Source: JAWVFM01 sp963823245
Lineage (GTDB): Bacteria > Actinomycetota > Thermoleophilia > Solirubrobacterales > 70-9
Direction of reading: 5' to 3'
Assembly: GCA_963823245.1 (NCBI GenBank)
Contig: CAWGKQ010000008.1
Location: 124,001 to 188,000, forward strand
DNA: 64,000 nucleotides
Shown piece after piece: positions 1-6,945 of the stretch (the stretch's first letter is position 1; the number at the start of each line of letters is the position of its first letter). The position numbers and the translations under genes are program-made. The notes under the pieces were generated by a model. The model was not told the DNA's origin. It worked only from the letters and a program-made list of their open reading frames with translations, and did not search any database.

Positions 1-774
1 GATGCCCATCGACACCGCGGCGACCTCGTCTTCGCGCAGGGCCACCCAGGCGCGGCCGAGACGCGAGTCGCGCAGCCGCAGGTTCACGAACAGGACGAGC
101 AGCATGATCCCGAAGATCAGCCAGTACCACGGGCGCAGGTCGAGGAGGCTGAACGACCCGACGCCGGGGAAATAAGGAAGGTCGAGGCCCGAGATCCCGA
201 GGTTGCCGGCGGTGAGGGTCATGCCCCCGCCGAGGTGGATGTCGGTTCCGTTCACGGCGAGGACGCCGATGATCTCGCCGAAGGCGAGGGTGACGATGGC
301 GATGTAGTCGCCGCGCAGGCGCAGCGTGGGCAACCCGATCAGCGTCCCCGCGACCGAGGTGATGAGCACCGCCGCGACGAGGATGAGCAGGAAGTTGAGG
401 TGGATCCCGATCTGGCTCGACGCGACACCCGTGACGAGGATGTGGGCGTTGGCCTTGAAGAAGAACGTCGAGCCGAACCAGCCCATGCAGTAGGCGCCGA
501 GCGCGTAGAAGGCTACGTACCCGAGGTCGAGAAGCCCGGCGAAGCCCACGACGATGTTGAGGCCCAGCGCCATCACGACGTAGGCGAGCGAGATGATGGT
601 CGCGGTCATGAAGCCGCTCGCCGGCTGGAAGGCAAACGGCACGAGGATGCCCAAGCCGATCAGCACAGCGGCGAACGCCCATCCGAACCACGGGGGCAGG
701 GCCGCCCGCGCTGCGTCGGCGCGCGAGCGGAGCGCGGCGCGCCATTCGCGAACCTGGGCGATCAGCTCGTCCAC
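1..774 (-). CDS. livM: Branched-chain amino-acid ABC transporter permease LivM (3' part cut by window edge)
   Basis: This is one of the two membrane permeases of a Liv-type importer for leucine, isoleucine and valine. I translated it directly from the minus strand: a GTG start at 774 opens a frame that runs to base 1 without a stop (258 codons). After a basic, Ala/Arg-rich N-terminus there are several hydrophobic segments, then a conserved-looking stretch with LRLRGDYIAIVTLAFGEI, which is typical of LivM. The frame ends inside a LivM-like VAAVSMGI stretch. The start lies one base after the livH stop (TGA 778-776), so the two genes are probably translationally coupled. The ATPase genes livG and livF would be expected beyond the left edge. 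The family call is firm; the exact substrate is inferred. Confidence 0.9.
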   Translation of the reverse strand, partial: MDELIAQVREWRAALRSRADAARAALPPWFGWAFAAVLIGLGILVPFAFQPASGFMTATIISLAYVVMALGLNIVVGFAGLLDLGYVAFYALGAYCMGWFGSTFFFKANAHILVTGVASSQIGIHLNFLLILVAAVLITSVAGTLIGLPTLRLRGDYIAIVTLAFGEIIGVLAVNGTDIHLGGGMTLTAGNLGISGLDLPYFPGVGSFSLLDLRPWYWLIFGIMLLVLFVNLRLRDSRLGRAWVALREDEVAAVSMGI

Positions 775-775
775 G

Positions 776-1885
776 TCACCCCGCCTCTCGCGTTTCCTCG
801 CCGAGCAGCCCGCGCGGCCGCAGGGTCATGATGAGAATCAGGTAGGCGAACACCACTGCGGGCGTCCACTGGGGGCCGAGGCGGGCGTCGGAGAGCTGCT
901 GGATGATCCCGATGATGATCCCGCCGAGGACGGCCCCGCGGACGTTCCCGATCCCGCCCATGACGGCGGCCGTGAAGGCGATGAGGCCCGCCTCGAAGCC
1001 CTGGAAGTACCAGATCGTGGTCTCGTAAACCGCGTAGATCAACCCGGCGGCGCCGGCGAGGGCGCCACCGAGGAGGAAGGTGAGGGAGATCGTCCGGTCG
1101 ACGTTGATGCCCATGAGGCGCGCCGCGTCGGGGTCCTGCGCGGTGGCCCGCATCGCCCGCCCGGCGCGCGCGTGGCTGAGGAAGTAGGTGAGGGCGATGA
1201 CGAGCGGAACCGTCATCGCGATCGCGAGGACGTCGGCGCGGTGGACGACGACGCCTGAGATCTTGAACACGGTGTCGTTCTGGTGGAGCAGGTCCGAGAC
1301 GCCGGTCGGCGAGCCGCCGCGCCACAGCAGTCCGACGTTCTGGAGGATGAACGAGAACCCGACCGCCGTGATCAAGGGCGCCAGCTTGGGCGCATTCCGC
1401 AAGGGTCTGTAGCCCACGCGCTCGATGAGCACGTTGAGGCTCCCGGTCACGATCATCGCGAGGATCAGCGTCGCCAGCAGCCCGAAGACGATGCCGAGGG
1501 TTCCCGTGGCGAGCCCGATCCCCAGCACGCTCCACAGCCCCACCGACGTAAACGAGCCGATCATGAAGACGTCGCCGTGGGCGAAGTTGATCAGCTCGAT
1601 GATCCCGTAGACGAGGGTGTAGCCGATCGCGATCAGGGCCCAGATCGACCCGTTCGAGACCCCGGCGACGAGGTTGTCGCCGAGCTTCGTCAGGTCGTGG
1701 TGGATGATCGCGTGACCGCCCATCACCCCGGCCTGGTAGCCGACGGTGAGGTCCCGGACGCCGTAGTAGACCGGCAGCGCCGCGAGGGCGATCAGGAGGC
1801 CGTAACGGCCCAAGAAGCGCTTGACAGCGGCGAACGGCGCCACGCCGCCGGAGCCCTCTCCGACGGCAATGGACTTCGCCTCCAT
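776..1885 (-). CDS. livH: Branched-chain amino-acid ABC transporter permease LivH
   Basis: This is the second inner-membrane permease of the importer. The 369-residue protein has a short cytoplasmic N-terminus (about 25 residues), then a run of hydrophobic helices. It contains LivH hallmarks: a NGSIWALIAIGYTLVYGII segment near residue 75, INFAHGDVFMIG just after it, and a C-terminal FTAAVMGGIGNVRGAVLGG stretch. It is somewhat longer than usual LivH (about 290-310 residues) because of the N-terminal extension. It sits between the binding-protein gene (83 bp upstream, with a strong hairpin in the gap) and livM (1 bp downstream), the usual liv operon order. The ATG at 1885 has only a weak Shine-Dalgarno match. 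Confidence 0.93.
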   Translation of the reverse strand: MEAKSIAVGEGSGGVAPFAAVKRFLGRYGLLIALAALPVYYGVRDLTVGYQAGVMGGHAIIHHDLTKLGDNLVAGVSNGSIWALIAIGYTLVYGIIELINFAHGDVFMIGSFTSVGLWSVLGIGLATGTLGIVFGLLATLILAMIVTGSLNVLIERVGYRPLRNAPKLAPLITAVGFSFILQNVGLLWRGGSPTGVSDLLHQNDTVFKISGVVVHRADVLAIAMTVPLVIALTYFLSHARAGRAMRATAQDPDAARLMGINVDRTISLTFLLGGALAGAAGLIYAVYETTIWYFQGFEAGLIAFTAAVMGGIGNVRGAVLGGIIIGIIQQLSDARLGPQWTPAVVFAYLILIMTLRPRGLLGEETREAG

Positions 1886-1915
1886 GATCCCTGCGGCGCT
1901 ACTGGTTAGAAGCTC

Positions 1916-1940
1916 GGGAGGGGGCCCGAAGCCCCCTCCC
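1916..1940 (-). terminator. Perfect 10-bp GC stem-loop between binding-protein gene and livH
   Basis: GGGAGGGGGC and GCCCCCTCCC pair perfectly around a 5-base loop. No clear U-run follows on the minus strand, so it may act as a partial terminator or an RNA-stabilising 3' structure. That would let the binding protein be made in excess over the permeases, as is common in ABC importer operons. Confidence 0.6.
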
Positions 1941-1968
1941 CCGTTCGTCTTTCCTTACGGCACCGTGG

Positions 1969-3241
1969 TCAGCCGACGTTCACGTTCTGCGGCGTGATGG
2001 ACTTGATGAACTGCGGGTCGCCGTTCGAGTCGACCTTGTAGAGGCCGTACGCCTTGAGCGTCGTGTCGCCGTTCGAGTCGAACCCGATCGGTCCGAGCAC
2101 CGACGGCTGGCCCTTGGTCTTGAACAGCTCGTCCACGACGGCCTGCTTGTCGCTCCCCTTGTCGCCCAGCTTCGCGATCGTCTCGAGGCCGAGCGTCATC
2201 GCCGCGTAGCCGTAGATCGCGTACGGGTCCGGATTGGCGTCGCCGTACTTCTTCTTGTAGGCGTTGAGGAACGGGTTCTTGCCGCCGGGATAGGCGGTCA
2301 CCTCCTGCGTCGCCACCGTGCACTTGATCAGCGGGTAGATGCTCGCCGGGACGCCGCCGTCCTTCGCGTTCGTATAAGAGCTCGTGCAGACGCCGTCGCC
2401 GCCGTAGATCTTGGCCGTCGGCAGCGCCGCGTTGACGTCCTTCGTCAGCTGGACGGCGCCGTTCGAGACGATGCCGGCGAAGTAGAAGCAGTCAGCTCCC
2501 TCGCCCTTGATCGTCGACGCGTACGAGCGGAAGTTGGGCGCCTTCGGGTCGATCCCGGTGTTCGAGGTGACCGTCACCCCGTAGTTGCCCTTCTCCTTCT
2601 CGATCAGCGCCGCCAGCCCAGTGCCGTAGGCCTCCTTGTCGTTGGCCACGGCGACCTTCTTGCAACCGTCCTCCTTCATCGCCTGGAGGCCCGCGGCCGC
2701 CTGGATGATGTCGTTGGGGACGATCCGCACGTAGGTGCGGTTCCCGGTGGGGAAGTACTTGTCCGGCTCGCCGGGGAGGCTCACTCCCGGCACGCTCTGG
2801 GTCAAGCCGACGTAGGTGTTCGCCGGGCTCATCTGCGCGATTCCGGCCTGGTTCAGGATCGGCATCGAGACCTCGCTGGCCCCGGAGTTGAACTCGCCGA
2901 TGTAGAGAACCGCGTTTGGATCCGAGGCGGCCTTGCGGGCGTCGGCGCCGGTCTGCGTCGGATCCCACTCGCCCGCCGCGGCCGTCGAGTCGTCAAGCGA
3001 CTGGTAGTTCACGTCGAACTGTCCGGCCTTGTTGTTGGCCTGCTCGAGTGCAAGCTTGATGCCGTTGACCATCGGCTTCGTCTGCGCCGATGAAGCGCCC
3101 TGGAGCGGAAGGCTCGAGTAGATGCTCGACCGTCCCCCCACCGCCACCACCACTGCTACTGCTACTGCCGCTCGATCCGCAGGCGCCGACCGCGACCGCA
3201 GCCGCTGCGACCGCGCAGCTCGCAATTACCTTTGTGAACAC
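1969..3241 (-). CDS. Branched-chain amino-acid ABC transporter substrate-binding lipoprotein, frame broken after signal peptide
   Basis: This is the extracellular binding component of the Liv importer (periplasmic-binding-protein type 1 fold). Translation starts at GTG 3241, preceded by an excellent AGGAGGAGG ribosome site. It reads a lipoprotein signal (MFTKVIASCAVAAAAVAVGAC) ending in a VGAC lipobox, then a Ser/Gly linker. In a run of six C (plus strand 3134-3139) the frame changes. The mature domain, beginning SSIYSSLPLQG, continues one base out of frame to the stop at 1969. Removing one base from the run restores one reading frame of about 424 residues. The mature part has typical features (GDGVCTSSYTNAKDGG, DPYAIYGYAAMTLGLE). 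Operon: binding protein, livH, livM. The break is probably a homopolymer error; a real mutation or phase variation is possible. Confidence 0.85.
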
Positions 3242-3280
3242 CGATCCTCCTCCTGTTTCGGGCTATGTCTCCGGCATCAC

Positions 3281-3299
3281 TGCTGCCCCGTGGGCAGCA
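3281..3299 (-). promoter_or_regulatory. Dyad in the leader of the binding-protein gene
   Basis: TGCTGCCC and GGGCAGCA form a perfect 8-bp inverted repeat with a 3-base spacer, 40 bases upstream of the GTG at 3241 and 56 bases upstream of the divergent HAD gene. It could be an operator for the liv operon or an RNA hairpin. No confident -10/-35 pair was seen beside it. Confidence 0.4.
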
Positions 3300-3354
3300 T
3301 ATCTGCGCAGGGTTGAGCAGGCGGGCTCGGACCCCGCACCGTCATCATGCCCTG

Positions 3355-4035
3355 ATGGCCACCGGCGAAAACGCCCCCCGCTGGGCGACTTTCGACTGCT
3401 ACGGCACCCTCGTCGACTGGAACCGCGGCATCGGCGACGAGCTCGCGCGGCTTCTGGGCGCCGAGCGGCGCGACGAACTTCTCGCGCGCTACCACCAGGT
3501 CGAGCCGCGGGTCGAGGAGGCGAAGCCCGGCGCCCCCTATCGAGAGGTGATGGCGGAGTGCCTCGCGGCCTGCGCCGACGCCGCCGGCGTCGAGCTGGGC
3601 GAAGGCGAGCGCGACTCGCTGGGTCGATCCCTCCCGGGCTGGCCGGTGTTCGGCGAGGTGCCCGAGGCGCTCGCCGAGCTCCGGCGCCGCGGGTGGCGGC
3701 TAGTGATCCTCTCCAACACCGACCGCGACTTCATCGAGGCGTCGATGGAGTCGATCGGAGTGCCGTTCGAGATGGCGATCGTCGCCTCCGAGATCGGCTC
3801 CTACAAGCCGGCCGAGGGGCACTGGCGCGAGTTCTTCGAGCGGACCGGCGCCGAGCGAGCACGGCACGTCCACGTCGCCGCCAGCCTCTTCCACGACGTG
3901 GAGCCGTGCGAGCGGCTTGGGATTCCATGCGTGTGGATCAATCGAGTCAGCGAGCGCAGGCGGCACGACCCGGTTGCCGAGCTCCCGGACCTCTCCCAGC
4001 TTCCGGACACGCTGGACTGCCTGCGACCGGCCTGA
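3355..4035 (+). CDS. HAD-superfamily hydrolase (haloacid dehalogenase type II-like)
   Basis: This is a cytoplasmic hydrolase of the HAD family, about 226 residues long. Motif I is FDCYGTLVDWN near residue 12, where the first Asp is the nucleophile. Motif II is LSNTD near residue 118, the motif III lysine is in SYKPAEGHW near residue 145, and the acidic motif IV region follows around ASLFHDVEPC. The cap lies between motifs I and II, as in subclass IA and L-2-haloacid dehalogenases. The ATG at 3355 is chosen because the sequence upstream of it does not look coding. It diverges from the liv operon and has no operon partner. The true substrate (haloacid, phosphoglycolate-like or other) cannot be told from sequence. 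Confidence 0.85.
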   Translation: MATGENAPRWATFDCYGTLVDWNRGIGDELARLLGAERRDELLARYHQVEPRVEEAKPGAPYREVMAECLAACADAAGVELGEGERDSLGRSLPGWPVFGEVPEALAELRRRGWRLVILSNTDRDFIEASMESIGVPFEMAIVASEIGSYKPAEGHWREFFERTGAERARHVHVAASLFHDVEPCERLGIPCVWINRVSERRRHDPVAELPDLSQLPDTLDCLRPA

Positions 4036-4051
4036 GATCCCCAGACGTCCT

Positions 4052-4537
4052 TCAGGCCGCGGAGCTCGGGGCCTGCGGGGCGCCGCTGCCCGGGCCGACG
4101 CGGCGCCATTGGACGATCTTCCCGTCGCTGATCACGAACGAGGTCATCGCCTTCCCTCCGGTGCCGGGGCCGCAAACGCCGGGTCCGGGGCGCTCCGAGA
4201 GGCGGAACGTGGCAGTGGTCCTGCGTCCGGCGGTGGTCGCGCGGACGACGCGGGCGCCGCAGGGCAGCGAGCGGTTGAAGGCGCGGACCTGCGCGGGAGT
4301 TCGGAGGTGGAACAGGAGGCCGTTCTGGGCGACGCTCGGGAGAGCGAAGTAGCCGGCCGCGCCCTCGATGTCGTTGCGGTCGAGGGCGGAGACCCAAGCC
4401 TGGATCACGGCTACGTCGCCGGTGTCGGCGCCTCCCGGGACGCCCGCACCCGCCCCTCCCTCACTGCTACTCGTCCCGTCGCTCCCCCCACATCCCGCGA
4501 GGGCCAGCGCCAGGCAGGCGAGAAGGGCGCGCCGCAT
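4052..4537 (-). CDS. Small secreted lipoprotein, NTF2/SnoaL-like
   Basis: The protein of about 161 residues starts MRRALLACLALALAGCGG, a short basic N-terminus and hydrophobic core ending in an LAGC lipobox, so it is predicted to be lipid-anchored outside the membrane. A Ser/Gly-rich linker follows. A compact domain of about 110 residues beginning DVAVIQAWVSALDRNDIEGAAGYF has the pattern of NTF2-like (SnoaL / ketosteroid isomerase fold) proteins, which hold a small molecule in a cone-shaped pocket. Two cysteines (in SLPCG and GVCGPG) might form a disulfide. The function is unknown. The start at 4537 is preferred over in-frame upstream codons because it places the signal peptide at the N-terminus. 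It converges with the HAD gene (16 bp apart). Confidence 0.75.
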   Translation of the reverse strand: MRRALLACLALALAGCGGSDGTSSSEGGAGAGVPGGADTGDVAVIQAWVSALDRNDIEGAAGYFALPSVAQNGLLFHLRTPAQVRAFNRSLPCGARVVRATTAGRRTTATFRLSERPGPGVCGPGTGGKAMTSFVISDGKIVQWRRVGPGSGAPQAPSSAA

Positions 4538-4565
4538 CGACTCGATCGTAGAGCGGCGTAGACCG

Positions 4566-5369
4566 TCAGTCCAGAAAGCTCGCCTCGCGCTTCTCGAGGA
4601 AGGCGGAGACGGCCTCACCCAGCGCGACGCCGTGAGTGGCCATGATCTGCTGGCGGTCCTCGTATTCCACCGCCGCCTGCTCGGAGGGGATCTCGAGCGC
4701 CGACCACATCCCCTGCTTCGTCAGCCGAACCGCCCAGGGCGACCAGGCGGCGATCTGGTTCGCCGCCTCGAGGGCGCGATCCATCAGGCGCTCGTCGTCG
4801 ACGGCCTCGGCCAGGAGTCCGATGCGCTCGGCCTCCTCGGCGCCGAAGCGACGGCCGGTCAGCATCAGCTCGTGGGCGCGCGAGGCGCCGACGAGGCGCG
4901 GGAGGAGCCAGCTCGTCGCCATGTCGCAGTTCGAGACGCCGATGTTGATGAAGGCGACGCGGAGCACGGCGCTTCGCGCCGCGAAGCGGATGTCGCTTCC
5001 AAGCGCGAGCGCCAGGCCGAAGCCGGCCGCGGGCCCGTTGATCGCCGCGATCACCGGCTGCGGCGTGGCGCGCAGGCGCAGGATCAGGCGGGACATGTGC
5101 TCCTGGTTTCCGAGCCGGTCGCGGGCGTCGTCGGTGCCGTCGTTGGTGGGCGCCGAGCCGTAGCCGCGCAGGTCGAGACCGGCGCAGAACCCGCGCCCGG
5201 CCCCCGTCAGGACGATCGCCCGGCATGAGCGGTCGGCCGCGAGGCGGTCGAGCTCGTCGTGGAGGGCTCCGCAGAGCTCGGCGTTCATCGCGTTCAGCTC
5301 GTCGGGGCGGTTGAGCGTCAGGAGCTGGACCTTCTCGGCGGCTCGCTCGCTCTGCAGGACGTCGGGCAT
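4566..5369 (-). CDS. Enoyl-CoA hydratase/isomerase family protein
   Basis: This crotonase-fold enzyme of 267 residues probably hydrates or isomerises an acyl-CoA in fatty-acid or related breakdown. It starts at ATG 5369 behind a good AAGGAGG site. LNRPDELNAMN near residue 19 and GAGRGFCAGLDLRGYG near 56 form the first oxyanion-hole region; NGPAAGFGLALALGSDIRFAA near 114 forms the second. The usual catalytic glutamate position after GVSN.DMATSWLLPRLVG is not clearly occupied, so classic hydratase activity is uncertain. Its promoter region is shared with the divergent imuB gene and contains a LexA-type dyad at 5445-5458. It is not obviously linked to SOS repair. Confidence 0.85.
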   Translation of the reverse strand: MPDVLQSERAAEKVQLLTLNRPDELNAMNAELCGALHDELDRLAADRSCRAIVLTGAGRGFCAGLDLRGYGSAPTNDGTDDARDRLGNQEHMSRLILRLRATPQPVIAAINGPAAGFGLALALGSDIRFAARSAVLRVAFINIGVSNCDMATSWLLPRLVGASRAHELMLTGRRFGAEEAERIGLLAEAVDDERLMDRALEAANQIAAWSPWAVRLTKQGMWSALEIPSEQAAVEYEDRQQIMATHGVALGEAVSAFLEKREASFLD

Positions 5370-5444
5370 GGAGGCCTCCTTGGTCTCGTTCCGTTCGGCG
5401 CGAAATCGAGGCGACCCTAGTCACTTTTTCCGCCGCTTGATATA

Positions 5445-5458
5445 CGAACATCAGTTCG
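5445..5458. promoter_or_regulatory. SOS box (LexA operator) for the imuB-dnaE2 cassette
   Basis: CGAAC ATCA GTTCG is a perfect GAAC-N4-GTTC operator of the actinobacterial/Gram-positive LexA type. The arms extend to TACGAAC/GTTCGTA, seven bases each. It ends three bases before the imuB GTG at 5462. A TATAC-like -10 (about 5441-5446) overlaps it, so LexA binding should block RNA polymerase. It also lies in the shared region with the enoyl-CoA hydratase gene. Confidence 0.85.
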
Positions 5459-5461
5459 TAC

Positions 5462-6703
5462 GTGATCGGATGCGCGCTTATTCCTCGCTTCTCCCTCACG
5501 ATCGCCGTCGGCGATCGTCGCGAGCTGCTCGGACGGCCGGTCGCGCTCGCGCCCGAGCCGGGCCGGCCGCAGGTGGTCGGCGAGGTCTCGGGGGCGGCCG
5601 GCGCCTTCGGCGTCGAGCCCGGCATGGGCCTCGGCGAGGCGCTCGCAAGATGCCCGGAGCTCGTCCTCGTCCCCTCCGATCCCGAGCGGGCGGACGCAGC
5701 CTGGGAGGAGGCCCTCGCCCGGCTGGAGGGGATCGGCGCCGCCGTGGAATCGGAGCGGGCCGGCGAGGCGTTCTTCGTGCTCGACGGCCTCCTCGGCATC
5801 TACGGGGGTCAGGGCAGCGTGCTCGAGCGCGCCCTGCGCGCGGTTGGGCTCCCCGCCCGCCTCGGGGCTGGGCCGACCCGACTCTGCGCCGCGGCCGCGG
5901 CGCTTCGCTTCCGCGGAAGGCGGCGGCCCAGGCGGGCACCAACCGGGGCGAGAATCCAGGATGGCTTCGTCGTCGTCGCAGACGGTGATGCCCGCGCCTT
6001 CCTCGCGCCGCAGCCGATCGCTCTGCTGCGGGACCGATTGAGCGATGAGTGGGCTCGCGCGGAGGTGCCGGCGAAGCTCGAGCGCCTGGGGGTCCGTGCC
6101 CTCGGCGAGCTGGCGGCGCTCCCCGACGACGCCGTGGCCGACCGCTTCGGGGAGGCCGGCCTCGAGGCTCTGCGGATGGCCCGCGGCGGGCCGGATCGGC
6201 TTCGGCCGCGACGCCCTCGCGAGGACCTGGCCGAGCTGCTCGAGCTGCCGGAGGCGGCCTCGGGCTTTCAGCTCGAGCGCGCGCTCGAGCTGCTGGTCGA
6301 CCGTCTCCTCGCCAACCCTCGCAGGGACGGCCGGAGCTTCCGCCGCCTGCGGCTGGGCGCGCGGCTCGCGGCCGGCGGCGGCTGGCGCGCCGACGCTGCC
6401 CTTCGTCGCGCGAGCGCCGACCGCATGAGGATCCGGCTCGCGCTGGCCCCGAAGCTCGGCGAGATGCCGGCGCCCGCCGCCGCGCTGGGGCTGCGGGCGC
6501 TGGCGCTGGGCCCGGCGGGCGGCGAGCAGCCCGCGCTCTCCCGTGACGAGGCCGAGCGCCGGCGGGAGCGCCTCGGCGAGGCGGTCCGGCAGGCGCGCGC
6601 TGCAGCCGGCCCCGATGCGGTGCTGCGAGTGCTCGAGCTGGACCCGGGCTCGCGAGTGCCGGAGCGGCGGGCGACGCTGACGCCCTTCCCGGAGAAGGAA
6701 TGA
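5462..6703 (+). CDS. imuB: Y-family polymerase-like mutasome protein ImuB
   Basis: ImuB is a catalytically dead Y-family polymerase relative that links the translesion polymerase DnaE2 to the beta clamp during SOS mutagenesis. This 413-residue protein begins IGCALIPRFSLTIAV where active DinB enzymes carry DMDAFFA, and FFVLDGL where they carry the second acidic motif (SIDE), so the metal-binding acids are absent, as expected for ImuB. A helix-hairpin-helix/little-finger region follows (LGVRALGELAALPDDAVADRFG near residue 220). GTG 5462 starts four bases after an SOS box with no Shine-Dalgarno, suggesting a leaderless or very short-leader mRNA. It overlaps the next gene by ATGA. No imuA is seen in this cassette. 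Confidence 0.88.
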   Translation: MIGCALIPRFSLTIAVGDRRELLGRPVALAPEPGRPQVVGEVSGAAGAFGVEPGMGLGEALARCPELVLVPSDPERADAAWEEALARLEGIGAAVESERAGEAFFVLDGLLGIYGGQGSVLERALRAVGLPARLGAGPTRLCAAAAALRFRGRRRPRRAPTGARIQDGFVVVADGDARAFLAPQPIALLRDRLSDEWARAEVPAKLERLGVRALGELAALPDDAVADRFGEAGLEALRMARGGPDRLRPRRPREDLAELLELPEAASGFQLERALELLVDRLLANPRRDGRSFRRLRLGARLAAGGGWRADAALRRASADRMRIRLALAPKLGEMPAPAAALGLRALALGPAGGEQPALSRDEAERRRERLGEAVRQARAAAGPDAVLRVLELDPGSRVPERRATLTPFPEKE

Positions 6704-6945
6704 ACCCGAAGGGGATCTACTGGCCGCTGCCGGCGGAGGTGGAGGCGGGCGACGACGGCGCGCCGGTGGCCGTCGGCGGGGTCGCGGTCGAAGCGGTCCG
6801 CGAGGAGTGGCTCGTCGAGGACCGCTGGTGGACGCCGCGCCCGCTCGAGCGCCGCTACTTCGAGCTCGTGCTTGCCGACGGCCGCGATCTCGTCGTCTAC
6901 CGCGAGCCCGCCGAGGGCGGAAGGTGGTTCAGACAGCGGGCATGA
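6700..6945 (+). CDS. DUF6504 small protein of the imuB-dnaE2 cassette
   Basis: The protein of 81 residues is rich in Trp, Arg and Glu, with a core near residue 33 around EEWLVEDRWWTPRPLERRYFE followed by VYREP and RWFRQRA at the end. This is the pattern of DUF6504 proteins, which in actinobacteria sit between the Y-family protein and DnaE2. No signal peptide or membrane segment is seen. It overlaps imuB by four bases (ATGA at 6700) and dnaE2 by four bases (ATGA at 6942), so it should be made in fixed ratio with both. The function is unknown; an accessory role in the mutasome is inferred from conserved position only. Confidence 0.85.
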   Translation: MNPKGIYWPLPAEVEAGDDGAPVAVGGVAVEAVREEWLVEDRWWTPRPLERRYFELVLADGRDLVVYREPAEGGRWFRQRA

